64,000 bases of DNA from JADLGL01 sp963732865 (lineage in GTDB: Bacteria; Pseudomonadota; Alphaproteobacteria; Rhizobiales; Kaistiaceae), in assembly GCA_963732865.1 (NCBI GenBank), contig CAVTBC010000004.1, positions 124,001-188,000 of the forward strand, written 5' to 3'. Numbering within the stretch: position 1 is the stretch's first letter; every line of letters begins with the position of its first letter. The position numbers were made by a program, and so were the translations under genes. Below the pieces are notes generated by a model, which did not search any database, was not told where the DNA came from, and saw nothing but the letters and a program-made list of their open reading frames with translations. Shown here piece by piece: positions 29,703-38,195 of this stretch.

Positions 29703-29731
29703 ACGACGAGCGGCACATCAATGGTTCGACA
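29703..29731 (-). promoter_or_regulatory. Putative ECF42 promoter of YCII gene 2
   Basis: On the minus strand TGTCGA (29731-29726), 17 bases, then CGTCGT (29708-29703), about 72 bases before the start codon. It is identical in both hexamers, spacing and distance to the copy before YCII gene 1. Confidence 0.65.
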
Positions 29732-29755
29732 TTTTTCGCGTGTCTTTATTGCGGA

Positions 29756-31210
29756 TCAAGCCATCCCGACGTGATCGGCGGCGTTCTCCGGCGCCGGAGC
29801 GCGGTGCGGTTGCTGCCTTATGGTGAGCGCCGCGGTGAGGGCCGCGATTACTGCAATGCCGGCCGCCACGAGGAAGGCGAGATGCAAGCCGTTAAGGAAG
29901 GCATCAAGTTGCTCCTGCGGCGAGGCGGTGGCCGACGTCGTCGCCTTGCTGGCGAAGATGGCGCCCATCAGCGCCACGCCAAGGGCGCCGCCGACCTGCC
30001 GGAAGGTGTTGAGCATGCCAGAGCCGACACCGGATTTCTCGACCGGAACCGCGCCCATCGCCGCCGCTGTCATGGGCGACATGGTGCTCGCCATGCCGAC
30101 GCCGCCGAGGATCGTGCCGGGTAGCAGGCTCCAGAAGGTGGAATCGACGCCGAGCCGCGAGAACACGAACAGTGAGATGGTGACGCAGATCAACCCGCCG
30201 GTCATCAGCCAGCGCGCGCCAACACGGTCCGAAAGGCGACCGGCGGCAGGAGCGATGAAGATGATGAGGCCGGTCATCGGCAGGAAGGCTGCGCCGGCCT
30301 GAACCGGCGAGTATCCAAGGACGTTCTGCATGAACAGAGACAGGAAGAAGAAGACGCCGAACATCGCCAGGAACAGCATCATCGCGACGATGTTGGCGCC
30401 GAGGAAGGTCGGATTGCGGAACAGCTTCAGATCGAACATCGGCAGTCGCTGCCGCGCCTCGATCACGGCGAAGGCTATCAGCGCGATTGCGGCAAGTGCG
30501 AACAGGAGCAGGATCGACGTCGAGCCCCAGCCGTAATTGTTGCCTTCGATCAGGGCGAAGACGAGCGCGAACAGACCGATACCCGAACTGAGAAGGCCGG
30601 GAATGTCGAGATGCTGCTCGTGCGATGTGTCGCGCGATTCCTGGATGATGAGGACCGCCGCGACGAGACCGATAATACCGACCGGGATGTTGACGTAGAA
30701 GATCCAGTTCCAGGCAATGTTCTCGGTGATAAGGCCGCCGACCAGCGGGCCGATGGCGAGGGCAAGGGCCGATACGCCAGCCCAGATGCCGAACGCCGTG
30801 CCGCGCTGCTGCGGGGGGAAGGCGGCGGTGATGAGCGACAGGGTCGCCGGCATCATGAAGGCCGCGCCGACGCCCTGAACGACGCGGGCGGTAATCAGGA
30901 GTTCCGGTCCGCTTGCCAGACCGCAGGCGAGCGAGGAAAGCGTGAAGATCACGAGGCCGATCATGAAGATCAGGCGACGTCCATACATGTCGGCAAGCTT
31001 GCCGCCGGACAGCATGAGTACGGCGAAACTCAGCGCATAACCGGTGACGATCCACTCGAGCTCCCTGACTTCGATGCCGAGGTCGCGCTGGATCGCCGGC
31101 AGGGCGACATTGACGACTGTGTTGTCGAGCATGATCATGAAAAGAGCGAAGGCAACCGCAATCAGCGTCCACCATTTGCGATTGCCGTCGTGGACCATTT
31201 GAGCGTTCAT
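29756..31210 (-). CDS. MFS drug:H+ antiporter, DHA2 (14-TMS) family
   Basis: A 484-residue inner-membrane exporter. The ATG at 31210 (MNAQMVHDGNRKWW) follows AAGG. It shows the DHA2 motifs: LDNTVVNVALPAIQRDLG in helix 1, LADMYGRRLIFMIG in loop 2-3, and GVGAAFMMPATLSLI. Hydrophobicity supports about 14 helices. Likely substrates are lipophilic cations or dyes, as for EmrB/QacA relatives, but none is indicated by context. No adaptor (EmrA-like) gene is adjacent. Confidence 0.9.
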   Translation of the reverse strand: MNAQMVHDGNRKWWTLIAVAFALFMIMLDNTVVNVALPAIQRDLGIEVRELEWIVTGYALSFAVLMLSGGKLADMYGRRLIFMIGLVIFTLSSLACGLASGPELLITARVVQGVGAAFMMPATLSLITAAFPPQQRGTAFGIWAGVSALALAIGPLVGGLITENIAWNWIFYVNIPVGIIGLVAAVLIIQESRDTSHEQHLDIPGLLSSGIGLFALVFALIEGNNYGWGSTSILLLFALAAIALIAFAVIEARQRLPMFDLKLFRNPTFLGANIVAMMLFLAMFGVFFFLSLFMQNVLGYSPVQAGAAFLPMTGLIIFIAPAAGRLSDRVGARWLMTGGLICVTISLFVFSRLGVDSTFWSLLPGTILGGVGMASTMSPMTAAAMGAVPVEKSGVGSGMLNTFRQVGGALGVALMGAIFASKATTSATASPQEQLDAFLNGLHLAFLVAAGIAVIAALTAALTIRQQPHRAPAPENAADHVGMA

Positions 31211-31455
31211 GTGGGAAAACCTTGGGTGGGCCGGGGCCAGTCTGTTGGGCGCGGCCGGAAAAAACGTAAGCCAGATGGCACTGACGCCTCCTGATTGCAA
31301 CGCGTGGCGGGGAGACCTGCCATGCATTGTGAACGAACGGACGCCTTAGCCACCGCCTTTTGCGGTGCATCAATTTTGCATCGATTTCGACGTGCTTGTG
31401 TTCCATTGGCGTGAAAAAGTCGCTGTTCGGCGGCGCTGCTCTGGGGGGGATCACA

Positions 31456-32883
31456 ATGTCGGTTGGCAGGATTTTCGCAGCGATCTTCGGCGTCCTCTTC
31501 GCCCCCGCGGCGATCGGGCTTCTGGTCGGCGGCGTCGCATTGATTGTGGCGTTCGGCACCAGCCGGGACGCAGGAGGCTATTTCACCAGCCCGGTCTACG
31601 ATCTGCGGACGGACAGCTATGCGCTGACCTCCGATCGGATCGACCTCGCGCCGCATAGCGCGGATTGGTGGCCGTCCAATCTTGGTTCGGTACGGTTCAC
31701 CATCAGTTCGATGGACGGCACCGCCGTCTTCCTCGGCGTCGGGCCGACCGGCGATGTCGAGCGATATCTCGATAATGTCGCCCAGGCGCGGATCGACAGC
31801 GTGCGGGTTCACCCCAACGAAATCACCTTCGACGAAGTCGGCGGTGGCGCACCCGCCTCGCCCCCGGCCAATCTCGCCTTCTGGGTCCTCGGTGCGACGA
31901 CGTCGGACAATCAGACCACGACCTGGGATGTCGAACGGGGCGCGTGGAGCATCGTCATCATGAATGCCGACGCCTCCGCCGGCGTTCACGTCACGGCTCA
32001 GTTCGGGATCAGAATCGGAATCCTGCTCGGTGTCGCTATCGGCATGGTCATCGCCAGCGTGGTGATGGGTGGCCTCAGCGCCGGCCTGCTGGTCTTCGCC
32101 TTCGGCGGCGGCCGGCACATGGCGCCGCTGTCGCCGGCAAGCGCTTCAACTGCCGCGTCGTCGCGCGGATTCACCGCCTATCCCGTGCTGGTCGAGGGCC
32201 GGATCGATGAACCGCTCAGCCGATGGATGTGGCTGATCAAGTGGTTCCTGGCGATCCCGCACTACATCATCCTCACCTTCCTGTGGATGGCCTTCGGCGT
32301 CCTGACCTTCATTGCCTTCTTTGCGATCCTGTTCACCGGCCGCTATCCGCGCGCGCTGTTTGATTTCAATGTCGGCGTGATGCGCTGGACATGGCGGGTC
32401 GTCTTCTATGCCACCAGTGTTCTGGCGACGGACCGCTATCCGCCTTTCGCACTCGCCGACGACCCGACCTATCCGGCCCGGCTCGACGTCGCCTATCCGG
32501 AACAGCTGTCGCGCGGGCTGGTGCTGGTGAAGTGGTGGCTGCTGGCGATTCCGCATTATCTGATCGTCGGCCTGTTCACGAGCGGTCTCATCTGGTGGAC
32601 GACGAATTTTGGCGAAGGTAATCGAATCCTCGACTTCGGCGGCGGCCTGATCGGCGTCTTGGCGCTGGTGGCGGCGGTGCTGTTGCTGTTCACCGCGCGC
32701 TATCCGAGGCCGCTCTTCGATCTCCTGATGGGCCTCAATCGCTGGGTGTTCCGCGTTGGCGTCTATGCGGCGCTGATGCGCGACGAATATCCGCCCTTCC
32801 GCCTCGACATCGGCGGCGGCGAGCCAGTACCGCTCGGGACCGACAACGAGCCACCAGCGGCCGCGTCGCCACCGAACCGCTGA
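31456..32883 (+). CDS. Membrane protein with two DUF4389 domains
   Basis: A 475-residue protein. ATG at 31456 follows GGGGGG; a frame also runs from 31360. Residues 1-35 include a membrane helix, followed by a beta-rich extracytoplasmic region (about 40-190) and another helix. Two DUF4389 copies follow: YPVLVEGRIDEPLSRWMWLI...AIPHYIIL...RYPRALFDFNVGVMRW, and again YPEQLSRGLVLVKWWLLAIPHYLIVG...RYPRPLFDLLMGLNRW, each with two helices. The repeat indicates internal duplication. Function unknown. Confidence 0.85.
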   Translation: MSVGRIFAAIFGVLFAPAAIGLLVGGVALIVAFGTSRDAGGYFTSPVYDLRTDSYALTSDRIDLAPHSADWWPSNLGSVRFTISSMDGTAVFLGVGPTGDVERYLDNVAQARIDSVRVHPNEITFDEVGGGAPASPPANLAFWVLGATTSDNQTTTWDVERGAWSIVIMNADASAGVHVTAQFGIRIGILLGVAIGMVIASVVMGGLSAGLLVFAFGGGRHMAPLSPASASTAASSRGFTAYPVLVEGRIDEPLSRWMWLIKWFLAIPHYIILTFLWMAFGVLTFIAFFAILFTGRYPRALFDFNVGVMRWTWRVVFYATSVLATDRYPPFALADDPTYPARLDVAYPEQLSRGLVLVKWWLLAIPHYLIVGLFTSGLIWWTTNFGEGNRILDFGGGLIGVLALVAAVLLLFTARYPRPLFDLLMGLNRWVFRVGVYAALMRDEYPPFRLDIGGGEPVPLGTDNEPPAAASPPNR

Positions 32884-32888
32884 GTGCG

Positions 32889-33587
32889 CTAGACGACCGC
32901 GCCGAAGAGCGCGCCGATACCAGCCGTGACGGCCATGGCCACGGCGCCCCAGAAGGTGACGCGGATGGCGGCCCGGCCGATATTGGCGCCGCCGGCGCGG
33001 GCGCCGAGCGCGCCTAGGCCTGCGAGGCTCACCAGCGTCACGACCGCGACGACCGGCGTCAACAGGCTCTGCGATGAGACGATGACGGCGGCGAGAGGCA
33101 GAGCCGCTCCGACAGCGAAGGAGGCGGCGGAGGAGAACGCCGCCTGAACCGGCCGCGCGGTGCTGACTTCGGAAATGCCAAGTTCATCGCGCGCGTGAGC
33201 GCCGAGGGCGTCATGCGCCATCAACTGTTCGGCGACCTGGCTGGCAAGATCGGGGTCGAGGCCGCGCCCGACATAGATGCCGGCGAGTTCCTGATGTTCG
33301 GCGACGGGGTCCTCCGCGAGTTCCTTGCGCTCGCGGTCTAGATCGGCGGCCTCGGTGTCGGCCTGGGAGCTGACGGAGACGTATTCGCCCGCGGCCATCG
33401 ACATGGCGCCGGCGACAAGGCCGGCGATGCCGGCGACGAGCACCTCGCTTCGCCCCGAAGACGCGCTGGCGACGCCGACGATCAGGCTCGCAGTCGAGAC
33501 AATGCCGTCATTGGCGCCGAGCACAGCCGCCCGCATCCAGCCGATGCGGTTGATGAGATGCGCCTCACGATGCACGGAACGTGGCAT
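32889..33587 (-). CDS. VIT1/CCC1-family transporter
   Basis: A 232-residue membrane protein similar to the vacuolar iron (VIT1/CCC1) transporter family. Typical elements are IGWMRAAVLGANDGIVSTASL in helix 1, AGAMSMAAGEYVSVSSQ in helix 2, a charged cytoplasmic domain (about 78-140) that binds metal in homologues, and three C-terminal helices. Expected substrate is Fe2+ or Mn2+. It is convergent with the DUF4389 gene and transcribed in line with minE but 38 bases away. Confidence 0.92.
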   Translation of the reverse strand: MPRSVHREAHLINRIGWMRAAVLGANDGIVSTASLIVGVASASSGRSEVLVAGIAGLVAGAMSMAAGEYVSVSSQADTEAADLDRERKELAEDPVAEHQELAGIYVGRGLDPDLASQVAEQLMAHDALGAHARDELGISEVSTARPVQAAFSSAASFAVGAALPLAAVIVSSQSLLTPVVAVVTLVSLAGLGALGARAGGANIGRAAIRVTFWGAVAMAVTAGIGALFGAVV

Positions 33588-33625
33588 TCGGGCGCTGTCC
33601 CCTCTGTCTGTGGCGTTCCGTCCGC

Positions 33626-33889
33626 TTAGGCGGCCCGGACGCGGATGGTGGTCGGAATCTCGACGCCGATCTCGAGCGTCGAAACCGAACGCCCGGGGTT
33701 CATCTTGACCTGCACCTTATCAGGCTCGACCGTGATGTGCTTGCGGATGGCGGCGAGAATATCCTCGCGCAAAACCGCGACGAGATCGGAGCGGCCGGTG
33801 GCCGTCCGCTCGTGCGCCAGCAGGATCTGCAGCCGGTCGCGGGCGACCGTGGCAGAGCCCTTGCGGGCGAAGAAGTTCAACAGGCTCAT
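33626..33889 (-). CDS. minE: Cell division topological specificity factor MinE
   Basis: An 87-residue protein that stimulates the MinD ATPase and drives Min oscillation. The start MSLLNFFARKGSATVARDRL contains the amphipathic membrane-targeting helix and the beginning of the MinD-contact helix; RLQILLAHERT is typical. It overlaps minD by ATGA (33886-33889). A longer reading frame in this region is not needed. Confidence 0.96.
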   Translation of the reverse strand: MSLLNFFARKGSATVARDRLQILLAHERTATGRSDLVAVLREDILAAIRKHITVEPDKVQVKMNPGRSVSTLEIGVEIPTTIRVRAA

Positions 33890-34701
33890 GCCGCCCACCG
33901 TCCGAAGATCTTGTTGAACAGCGGCCGGCGGTCCTGCGGCACGATCAGATCGACGGCTTCGCCTGTGAGCCGCTTGGCCGCGTCGGCATAGCCGCGCGCT
34001 GCGGCGCTCAGTGGCTTGGACATCGTGATCGGGATGCCGAGATTGGAGGCCTGCAGAACGTCGCGGCTTTCGGGGATGACGCCGAGAAGCGGCACGGAGA
34101 GAATCTCCAGAACTTCGTCGATCGACAGCATCTCGCCGCGGGCGACGCGCTGGGCGTCGAAGCGGGTGATGAGCAGGAGCTTCTCCACCCATTCGCCGCG
34201 CTCAGCCCGTTCCGTCTTGGAATCGAGCAGACCGATGATGCGATCCGAATCGCGAACCGAGGAAACCTCGGGATTGGTGACGATGACTGCGAGATCGGCA
34301 TGGCGCATGGCCATGGTGGCGCCGCTCTCAATGCCGGCCGGGCTGTCGCAGATCACCCAGTCGAAGCGCTCGCGCAGCTCGCCGATCACCTTCTCGACGC
34401 CCGCGGCGGTCAACGCCTCCTTATCGCGCGTCTGCGATGCCGGCAGTAGCCAAAGATTCTCGCAGCGCTTGTCGCGGATCAGAGCTTGGGGGAGCTTGGC
34501 GTCGCCGTTGATGACATTGACGATGTCAAAGACGACGCGCCGCTCGGCGCCCAGAACCAGATCGAGATTGCGCAGGCCGACGTCGAAATCGACGACGACC
34601 ACCTGTTGTCCGGCTTCGGCGAGCGCGGCGCCGAGCGACGCCGTCGTGGTCGTCTTGCCGACGCCTCCCTTGCCCGAAGTCACCACCATTACGTTCGACA
34701 T
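33886..34701 (-). CDS. minD: Septum site-determining ATPase MinD
   Basis: A 271-residue membrane-associated ATPase that recruits MinC and positions the division site. It has the deviant Walker A GKGGVGKTTT at residues 10-19 (K11 and K16), VVVDFDVGLRNLDLVLGAERR (switch region) and a C-terminal amphipathic tail (PLFNKIFGRW). It lies 17 bases after minC and overlaps minE. Confidence 0.98.
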   Translation of the reverse strand: MSNVMVVTSGKGGVGKTTTTASLGAALAEAGQQVVVVDFDVGLRNLDLVLGAERRVVFDIVNVINGDAKLPQALIRDKRCENLWLLPASQTRDKEALTAAGVEKVIGELRERFDWVICDSPAGIESGATMAMRHADLAVIVTNPEVSSVRDSDRIIGLLDSKTERAERGEWVEKLLLITRFDAQRVARGEMLSIDEVLEILSVPLLGVIPESRDVLQASNLGIPITMSKPLSAAARGYADAAKRLTGEAVDLIVPQDRRPLFNKIFGRWAA

Positions 34702-34718
34702 TTTTGGCCTCGTTCCTG

Positions 34719-35411
34719 TCAGTTAAGTTCCGCCATTGAGATTGCTTCGCCGCGAAGCCGTGCCTGGATTGCCCGTCCGCGCAGACGAGAGGGCATCTCG
34801 TCCGCGGTCTGGTAGAGGCCGTTGATGGCGATCAGTTCGGCTTCGAGCTTCGAGCAGAAGACGCGCGCATCGGCGTTGCCGATGGTGCCGGCAATGGCTC
34901 TTCCGCGCAGTGCGCCGTAAACGTGGATCGAGCCGCCGGCGACGATCTCGGCGCCGGAGGCGACCGAGCCGACGACGGTGACGTCGCTGTGGTAGTAGAT
35001 CGACTGACCGGAACGCACCGGCCGGTCGATCAGCAGGACTTCGGGCTCAGGCGCGTGATCGGCGACGGTGGCGACGGCCTGCTTCGGCTTGCCGGTCAGT
35101 TCCAGGACGCCGGAATTGCGTGTGCCGGAAACGACGGGCGGCAGATCCGGACCGAGCTTGTTGCCGGCGACGCCCTCGATCGCCATGACGCGGATGCCGC
35201 GTTCGCCAAGCTGGTCGATGACGGCGCGCAGATCGCTGCCTTCTGCCGCCAATTGCGCCGCATCGAGGATAATCGGGCGGCCGGTGAAGAAGCCCGGCGA
35301 GCCCTGAATGAGGCCGTCAAGCTCGCGAAACCAGACCGCCAAGGGCGGTTCAGGGGCCATGGCCATGGCGAGGACGGAACGGCCGAGAAGCCGGAAAGAC
35401 TGGTGTTGCAT
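34719..35411 (-). CDS. minC: Septum site-determining protein MinC
   Basis: A 230-residue inhibitor of FtsZ polymerisation. The N-terminal domain (about 5-105, SFRLLGRSVLAMAM ... FFTGRPIILDAAQL) targets FtsZ. The C-terminal beta-helix (about 125-230, RPVRSGQSIYYHSDVTVVGS, GGSIHVYGALRGRAIAG) dimerises and binds MinD. It is first in the minCDE operon, downstream of a CtrA-like box. Confidence 0.97.
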   Translation of the reverse strand: MQHQSFRLLGRSVLAMAMAPEPPLAVWFRELDGLIQGSPGFFTGRPIILDAAQLAAEGSDLRAVIDQLGERGIRVMAIEGVAGNKLGPDLPPVVSGTRNSGVLELTGKPKQAVATVADHAPEPEVLLIDRPVRSGQSIYYHSDVTVVGSVASGAEIVAGGSIHVYGALRGRAIAGTIGNADARVFCSKLEAELIAINGLYQTADEMPSRLRGRAIQARLRGEAISMAELN

Positions 35412-35471
35412 GAGCGGAAACGCGACCTGAGTTCGAGATTCACTCCGGTCTCTGGCTTCCTACGCTTATGG

Positions 35472-35486
35472 TTAACAAATCCTTAA
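35472..35486. promoter_or_regulatory. CtrA-type binding box upstream of minCDE
   Basis: TTAACAAATCCTTAA is a perfect TTAA-N7-TTAA site, 61 bases upstream of the minC start codon. CtrA is the cell-cycle regulator of alphaproteobacteria, and the min operon is a reported CtrA target in Sinorhizobium, which supports the reading. Confidence 0.65.
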
Positions 35487-35541
35487 TTGCTGCGATTTGC
35501 ACAGGCCTTTGCGACGCGCCGATGCTGATTGTCGCCGCCGC

Positions 35542-35740
35542 TCAGAAGCAAGCCTCAAGGTTGTGCTCGATCGGCAGATTGACGCCTTCGCTATAAGTGA
35601 CGGCAAGATCCAGGGCGTCCTCGAAATCCTTCTCGGCGAGCATTTCATATTTGACCCCGTCAGGCAGGGGGATTGAGCGCTTCGACGACGATTGTTGCCG
35701 CGAGTTCCTCAAGCGTCAGGTTCCGGCCTTCCTCGGCGAC
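35542..35740 (-). CDS. Possible small protein gene, frame-broken
   Basis: In the roughly 500-base gap between minC and the importer operon, the minus strand carries two coherent pieces: AEEGRNLTLEELAATIVVEA and LPDGVKYEMLAEKDFEDALD, the second continuing to a stop after IEHNLEACF. They join in frame (ALNPLPDGVKY) if one C is removed from a run of five. The composition looks protein-like. I cannot place the start or recognise a family. Apart from this, the CtrA box and the sigma-54 element, I see nothing in the gap. Confidence 0.35.
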
Positions 35741-35852
35741 GCTGCAGCTCCGAAATCTTGCCTGCCTATCGTTTGGGCGCCGCGGCCAATTTCGCCGGGC
35801 GCTGGCGCATTCGCAAACACGCAGAAGGGCATAGTTTCCGCCATTTCCGGAC

Positions 35853-35868
35853 TGGCATCCCGATTGCA
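35853..35868 (+). promoter_or_regulatory. Sigma-54 (-24/-12) promoter of the ureide operon
   Basis: TGGCATCCCGATTGCA matches TGGCAC-N5-TTGCA with the invariant GG and GC at the right spacing. It ends 55 bases before the first ATG of the importer operon. I did not find a clear NtrC enhancer site upstream. Confidence 0.65.
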
Positions 35869-35923
35869 TACAATTTCGCTAGCCAGGTGACGTCGCATTT
35901 TGCCAAGACGCCGCTGCCTAACG

Positions 35924-37060
35924 ATGGAGCAGTCGATGCCGTTCAAGCCAAGACCTTCTCGCCGTGACGTACTTCGCACCGGCGCCGCCATTGGAGCGGT
36001 GTCGGCGCTGGCCCCCCTCGGGCTTACGCGCGCCTTCGCCCAATCGGGCCTGACCGTGGGCTTCATCTATGTCGGCGCCCGTGACGACTATGGCTACAAT
36101 CAGTCGCATGCCGAGGGCGCGGCCGCGATCAAATCGATCCCGGGGGTCACCGTCACCGAAGAAGAGAATGTGCCGGAGACCGAGGCGGTGCAGCGGTCGA
36201 TGGAATCGATGATCAATCTCGACGGCGCGCAGCTCTTGTTCCCGACTTCGTTCGGCTATTTCGATCCGCACATGCTGGCGGTGGCGCAGCGCTATCCGGA
36301 CGTTCAGTTTCGTCATTGCGGCGGCCTTTGGACCGACGCCAACCCGCCGAACACCGGCTCCTATTTCGGCTATATCGGCATGGGCCAGTATCTCAACGGC
36401 ATCGTCGCCGGCCATATGAGCAAGACGAAGCGCATCGGTTTCGTCGCGGCCAAACCGATCCCGCAGGTGCTGCTCAACATCAACTCCTTCGCGCTCGGCG
36501 CGCGCAGCGTCGATCCCACGATCCAGTGCCAGGTGATCTTCACCGGCGAGTGGTCGCTGGCCGTCCGTGAAGCCGAGGCCACCAACGCACTCATCGACCA
36601 GGGCGCCGATGTCATCACGATGCATGTCGACGGTCCGAAGGTGACGGTGGAAACCGCGGCCGGCCGCGGCGCCTATGTCTGCGGCTATCATGCGAGCCAG
36701 GCGCCGCTCGCGCCGGACCTCTACCTCACCGGCGCGGAGTGGAACTGGTCGCAGGTCTACACTGACTTCGTCACGGAGATGCTCAATGGCGAACCGCTGC
36801 CGAACTTCGTGCGCGGCGGTCTGGCTGAGGGCTTCGTCAAGATGAGCCCGTATGGTCCGGCGGTGACGCCCGAGGCGATCGCCAATGCCGATGCAGTGAA
36901 GGCGGAGATCATGGCCGGCGGCTATTCGGTGATCAAAGGCCCGCTCAACGACAACCAGGGCAATCTCGTCGTTCCGGCGGGCACCGCCTATGTCGAAACG
37001 GCGATCGAGCTCGAGAGTATGGATTACCTCGTCGAAGGCGTTCTCGGTTCCACCAGCTGA
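35924..37060 (+). CDS. BMP-family ABC transporter substrate-binding protein, Tat-exported
   Basis: A 378-residue periplasmic binding protein of the BMP (Med/PnrA-like) family, which binds nucleosides or related small nitrogen compounds. The N-terminus has a twin-arginine signal (PSRRDVLRTGAAIG, cleaved near AFAQ). Family blocks are VGFIYVGARDDYGYNQSHAEGA and the fold around KRIGFVAAKPIPQVLLNINS. First gene of an operon that includes two matching permeases and a duplicated ATPase. Context suggests a ureide such as biuret or triuret, or a purine breakdown product, as ligand. Confidence 0.9.
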   Translation: MEQSMPFKPRPSRRDVLRTGAAIGAVSALAPLGLTRAFAQSGLTVGFIYVGARDDYGYNQSHAEGAAAIKSIPGVTVTEEENVPETEAVQRSMESMINLDGAQLLFPTSFGYFDPHMLAVAQRYPDVQFRHCGGLWTDANPPNTGSYFGYIGMGQYLNGIVAGHMSKTKRIGFVAAKPIPQVLLNINSFALGARSVDPTIQCQVIFTGEWSLAVREAEATNALIDQGADVITMHVDGPKVTVETAAGRGAYVCGYHASQAPLAPDLYLTGAEWNWSQVYTDFVTEMLNGEPLPNFVRGGLAEGFVKMSPYGPAVTPEAIANADAVKAEIMAGGYSVIKGPLNDNQGNLVVPAGTAYVETAIELESMDYLVEGVLGSTS

Positions 37061-37073
37061 CGCGGGGACGGCC

Positions 37074-38195
37074 ATGGTCCAACTCGTCGACACCGGTGAT
37101 GCGATCCCCTCGCCCCCGCGGGCGAGGGGGAGAAGCGTGCTCGACTGGTTCGGCCGACGGGCTGAGGGGATCGTCATCCCGGTCGCCGCGATCCTCGTCG
37201 GCCTGGTCCTCTTCGGCATCTTCATCTTCGTCATCGGGAAGGATCCGTTCCAGCTCTTCAAGCTGATGTATACGGGCGGCTTCGGGTCAGCCTTCTCGAT
37301 CAACAACGCGCTCTCCCGCGCGGCGCCGCTGCTTCTTGCGGCGCTGTGCGTGGCGCTGCCGGCCCGGCTTGGGCTGGTCATCATCGGCGGTGAAGGCGCG
37401 ATCGTTCTAGGTGGTCTTGCCGCCGCCGCGATCGCGCCGCCACTGGCCGGGCTGCCAGGGTGGGTCGGCATTCCGCTGATGGGCATCGCCGGCGCTCTCG
37501 CCGGCGGCATCTGGATCGGCGCGGTCGGCGCGCTCCGCTACTACCGGGGCGTCAACGAGACGATCGCCAGCCTGCTGATGGCCTACATCGCCATCGCGAT
37601 CATGAACCATCTCGTCGAGGGGCCGCTGCGCGATCCGGCGAGCCTCAACAAGCCATCGACATTGCCAATCCCCGATGCATGGCGCGTCGGCGACATCCCC
37701 GGCATGGACGTGCAATGGGGCCTCGTCGTCGGCGTCATCGGCTGCATCATCGCGTGGATCCTCATCGACCGGACGACGTGGGGATTCTCAGCGCGCATCG
37801 CTGGTGGCAATGTCCGCGCCGCTCAGATCCAGGGCCTCCCGGTCGGCAAGCTGATCCTCGGCTTCACCGCGCTGGGCGGCGCCTTCGCCGGCCTCGCGGG
37901 TATGTTCGAAGTCTCGGCCGTCCAGGGCAGCGCCAACGCCTCGCTGGTCGCCGGCTATGGCTATACCGGCATCCTGATTGCGTTTCTGGCGCGGCAGAAC
38001 CCGCTGGCGATCATCCCCTTCGCCATCATTCTCGGCGGCATCGAAGCGAGCAACGGGCTCATCCAGCGGCGCATGGAACTGCCCGACGCGACCGTCGACG
38101 TGTTCGAAGGCATCCTCTTCGTGGTGATCCTCTTGAGCGAGACGTTCTACGGCCGGTTCAAGATCTTCAATCCCGAAAAACGCGGAGCGAAGTGA
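37074..38195 (+). CDS. ABC transporter permease 1 (BMP/nucleoside type)
   Basis: A 373-residue inner-membrane permease of the BPD_transp_2 family found with BMP-type binding proteins. ATG at 37074 (MVQLVDTGDAIPSPP) is chosen; the frame is open further upstream inside the previous gene. Diagnostic stretches are IGGEGAIVLGGLAAAAIAPP, RYYRGVNETIASLLMAYIAI and the cytoplasmic loop WGFSARIAGGNVRAAQIQGL. Its stop overlaps the start of permease 2 (TGATG). Confidence 0.92.
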   Translation: MVQLVDTGDAIPSPPRARGRSVLDWFGRRAEGIVIPVAAILVGLVLFGIFIFVIGKDPFQLFKLMYTGGFGSAFSINNALSRAAPLLLAALCVALPARLGLVIIGGEGAIVLGGLAAAAIAPPLAGLPGWVGIPLMGIAGALAGGIWIGAVGALRYYRGVNETIASLLMAYIAIAIMNHLVEGPLRDPASLNKPSTLPIPDAWRVGDIPGMDVQWGLVVGVIGCIIAWILIDRTTWGFSARIAGGNVRAAQIQGLPVGKLILGFTALGGAFAGLAGMFEVSAVQGSANASLVAGYGYTGILIAFLARQNPLAIIPFAIILGGIEASNGLIQRRMELPDATVDVFEGILFVVILLSETFYGRFKIFNPEKRGAK

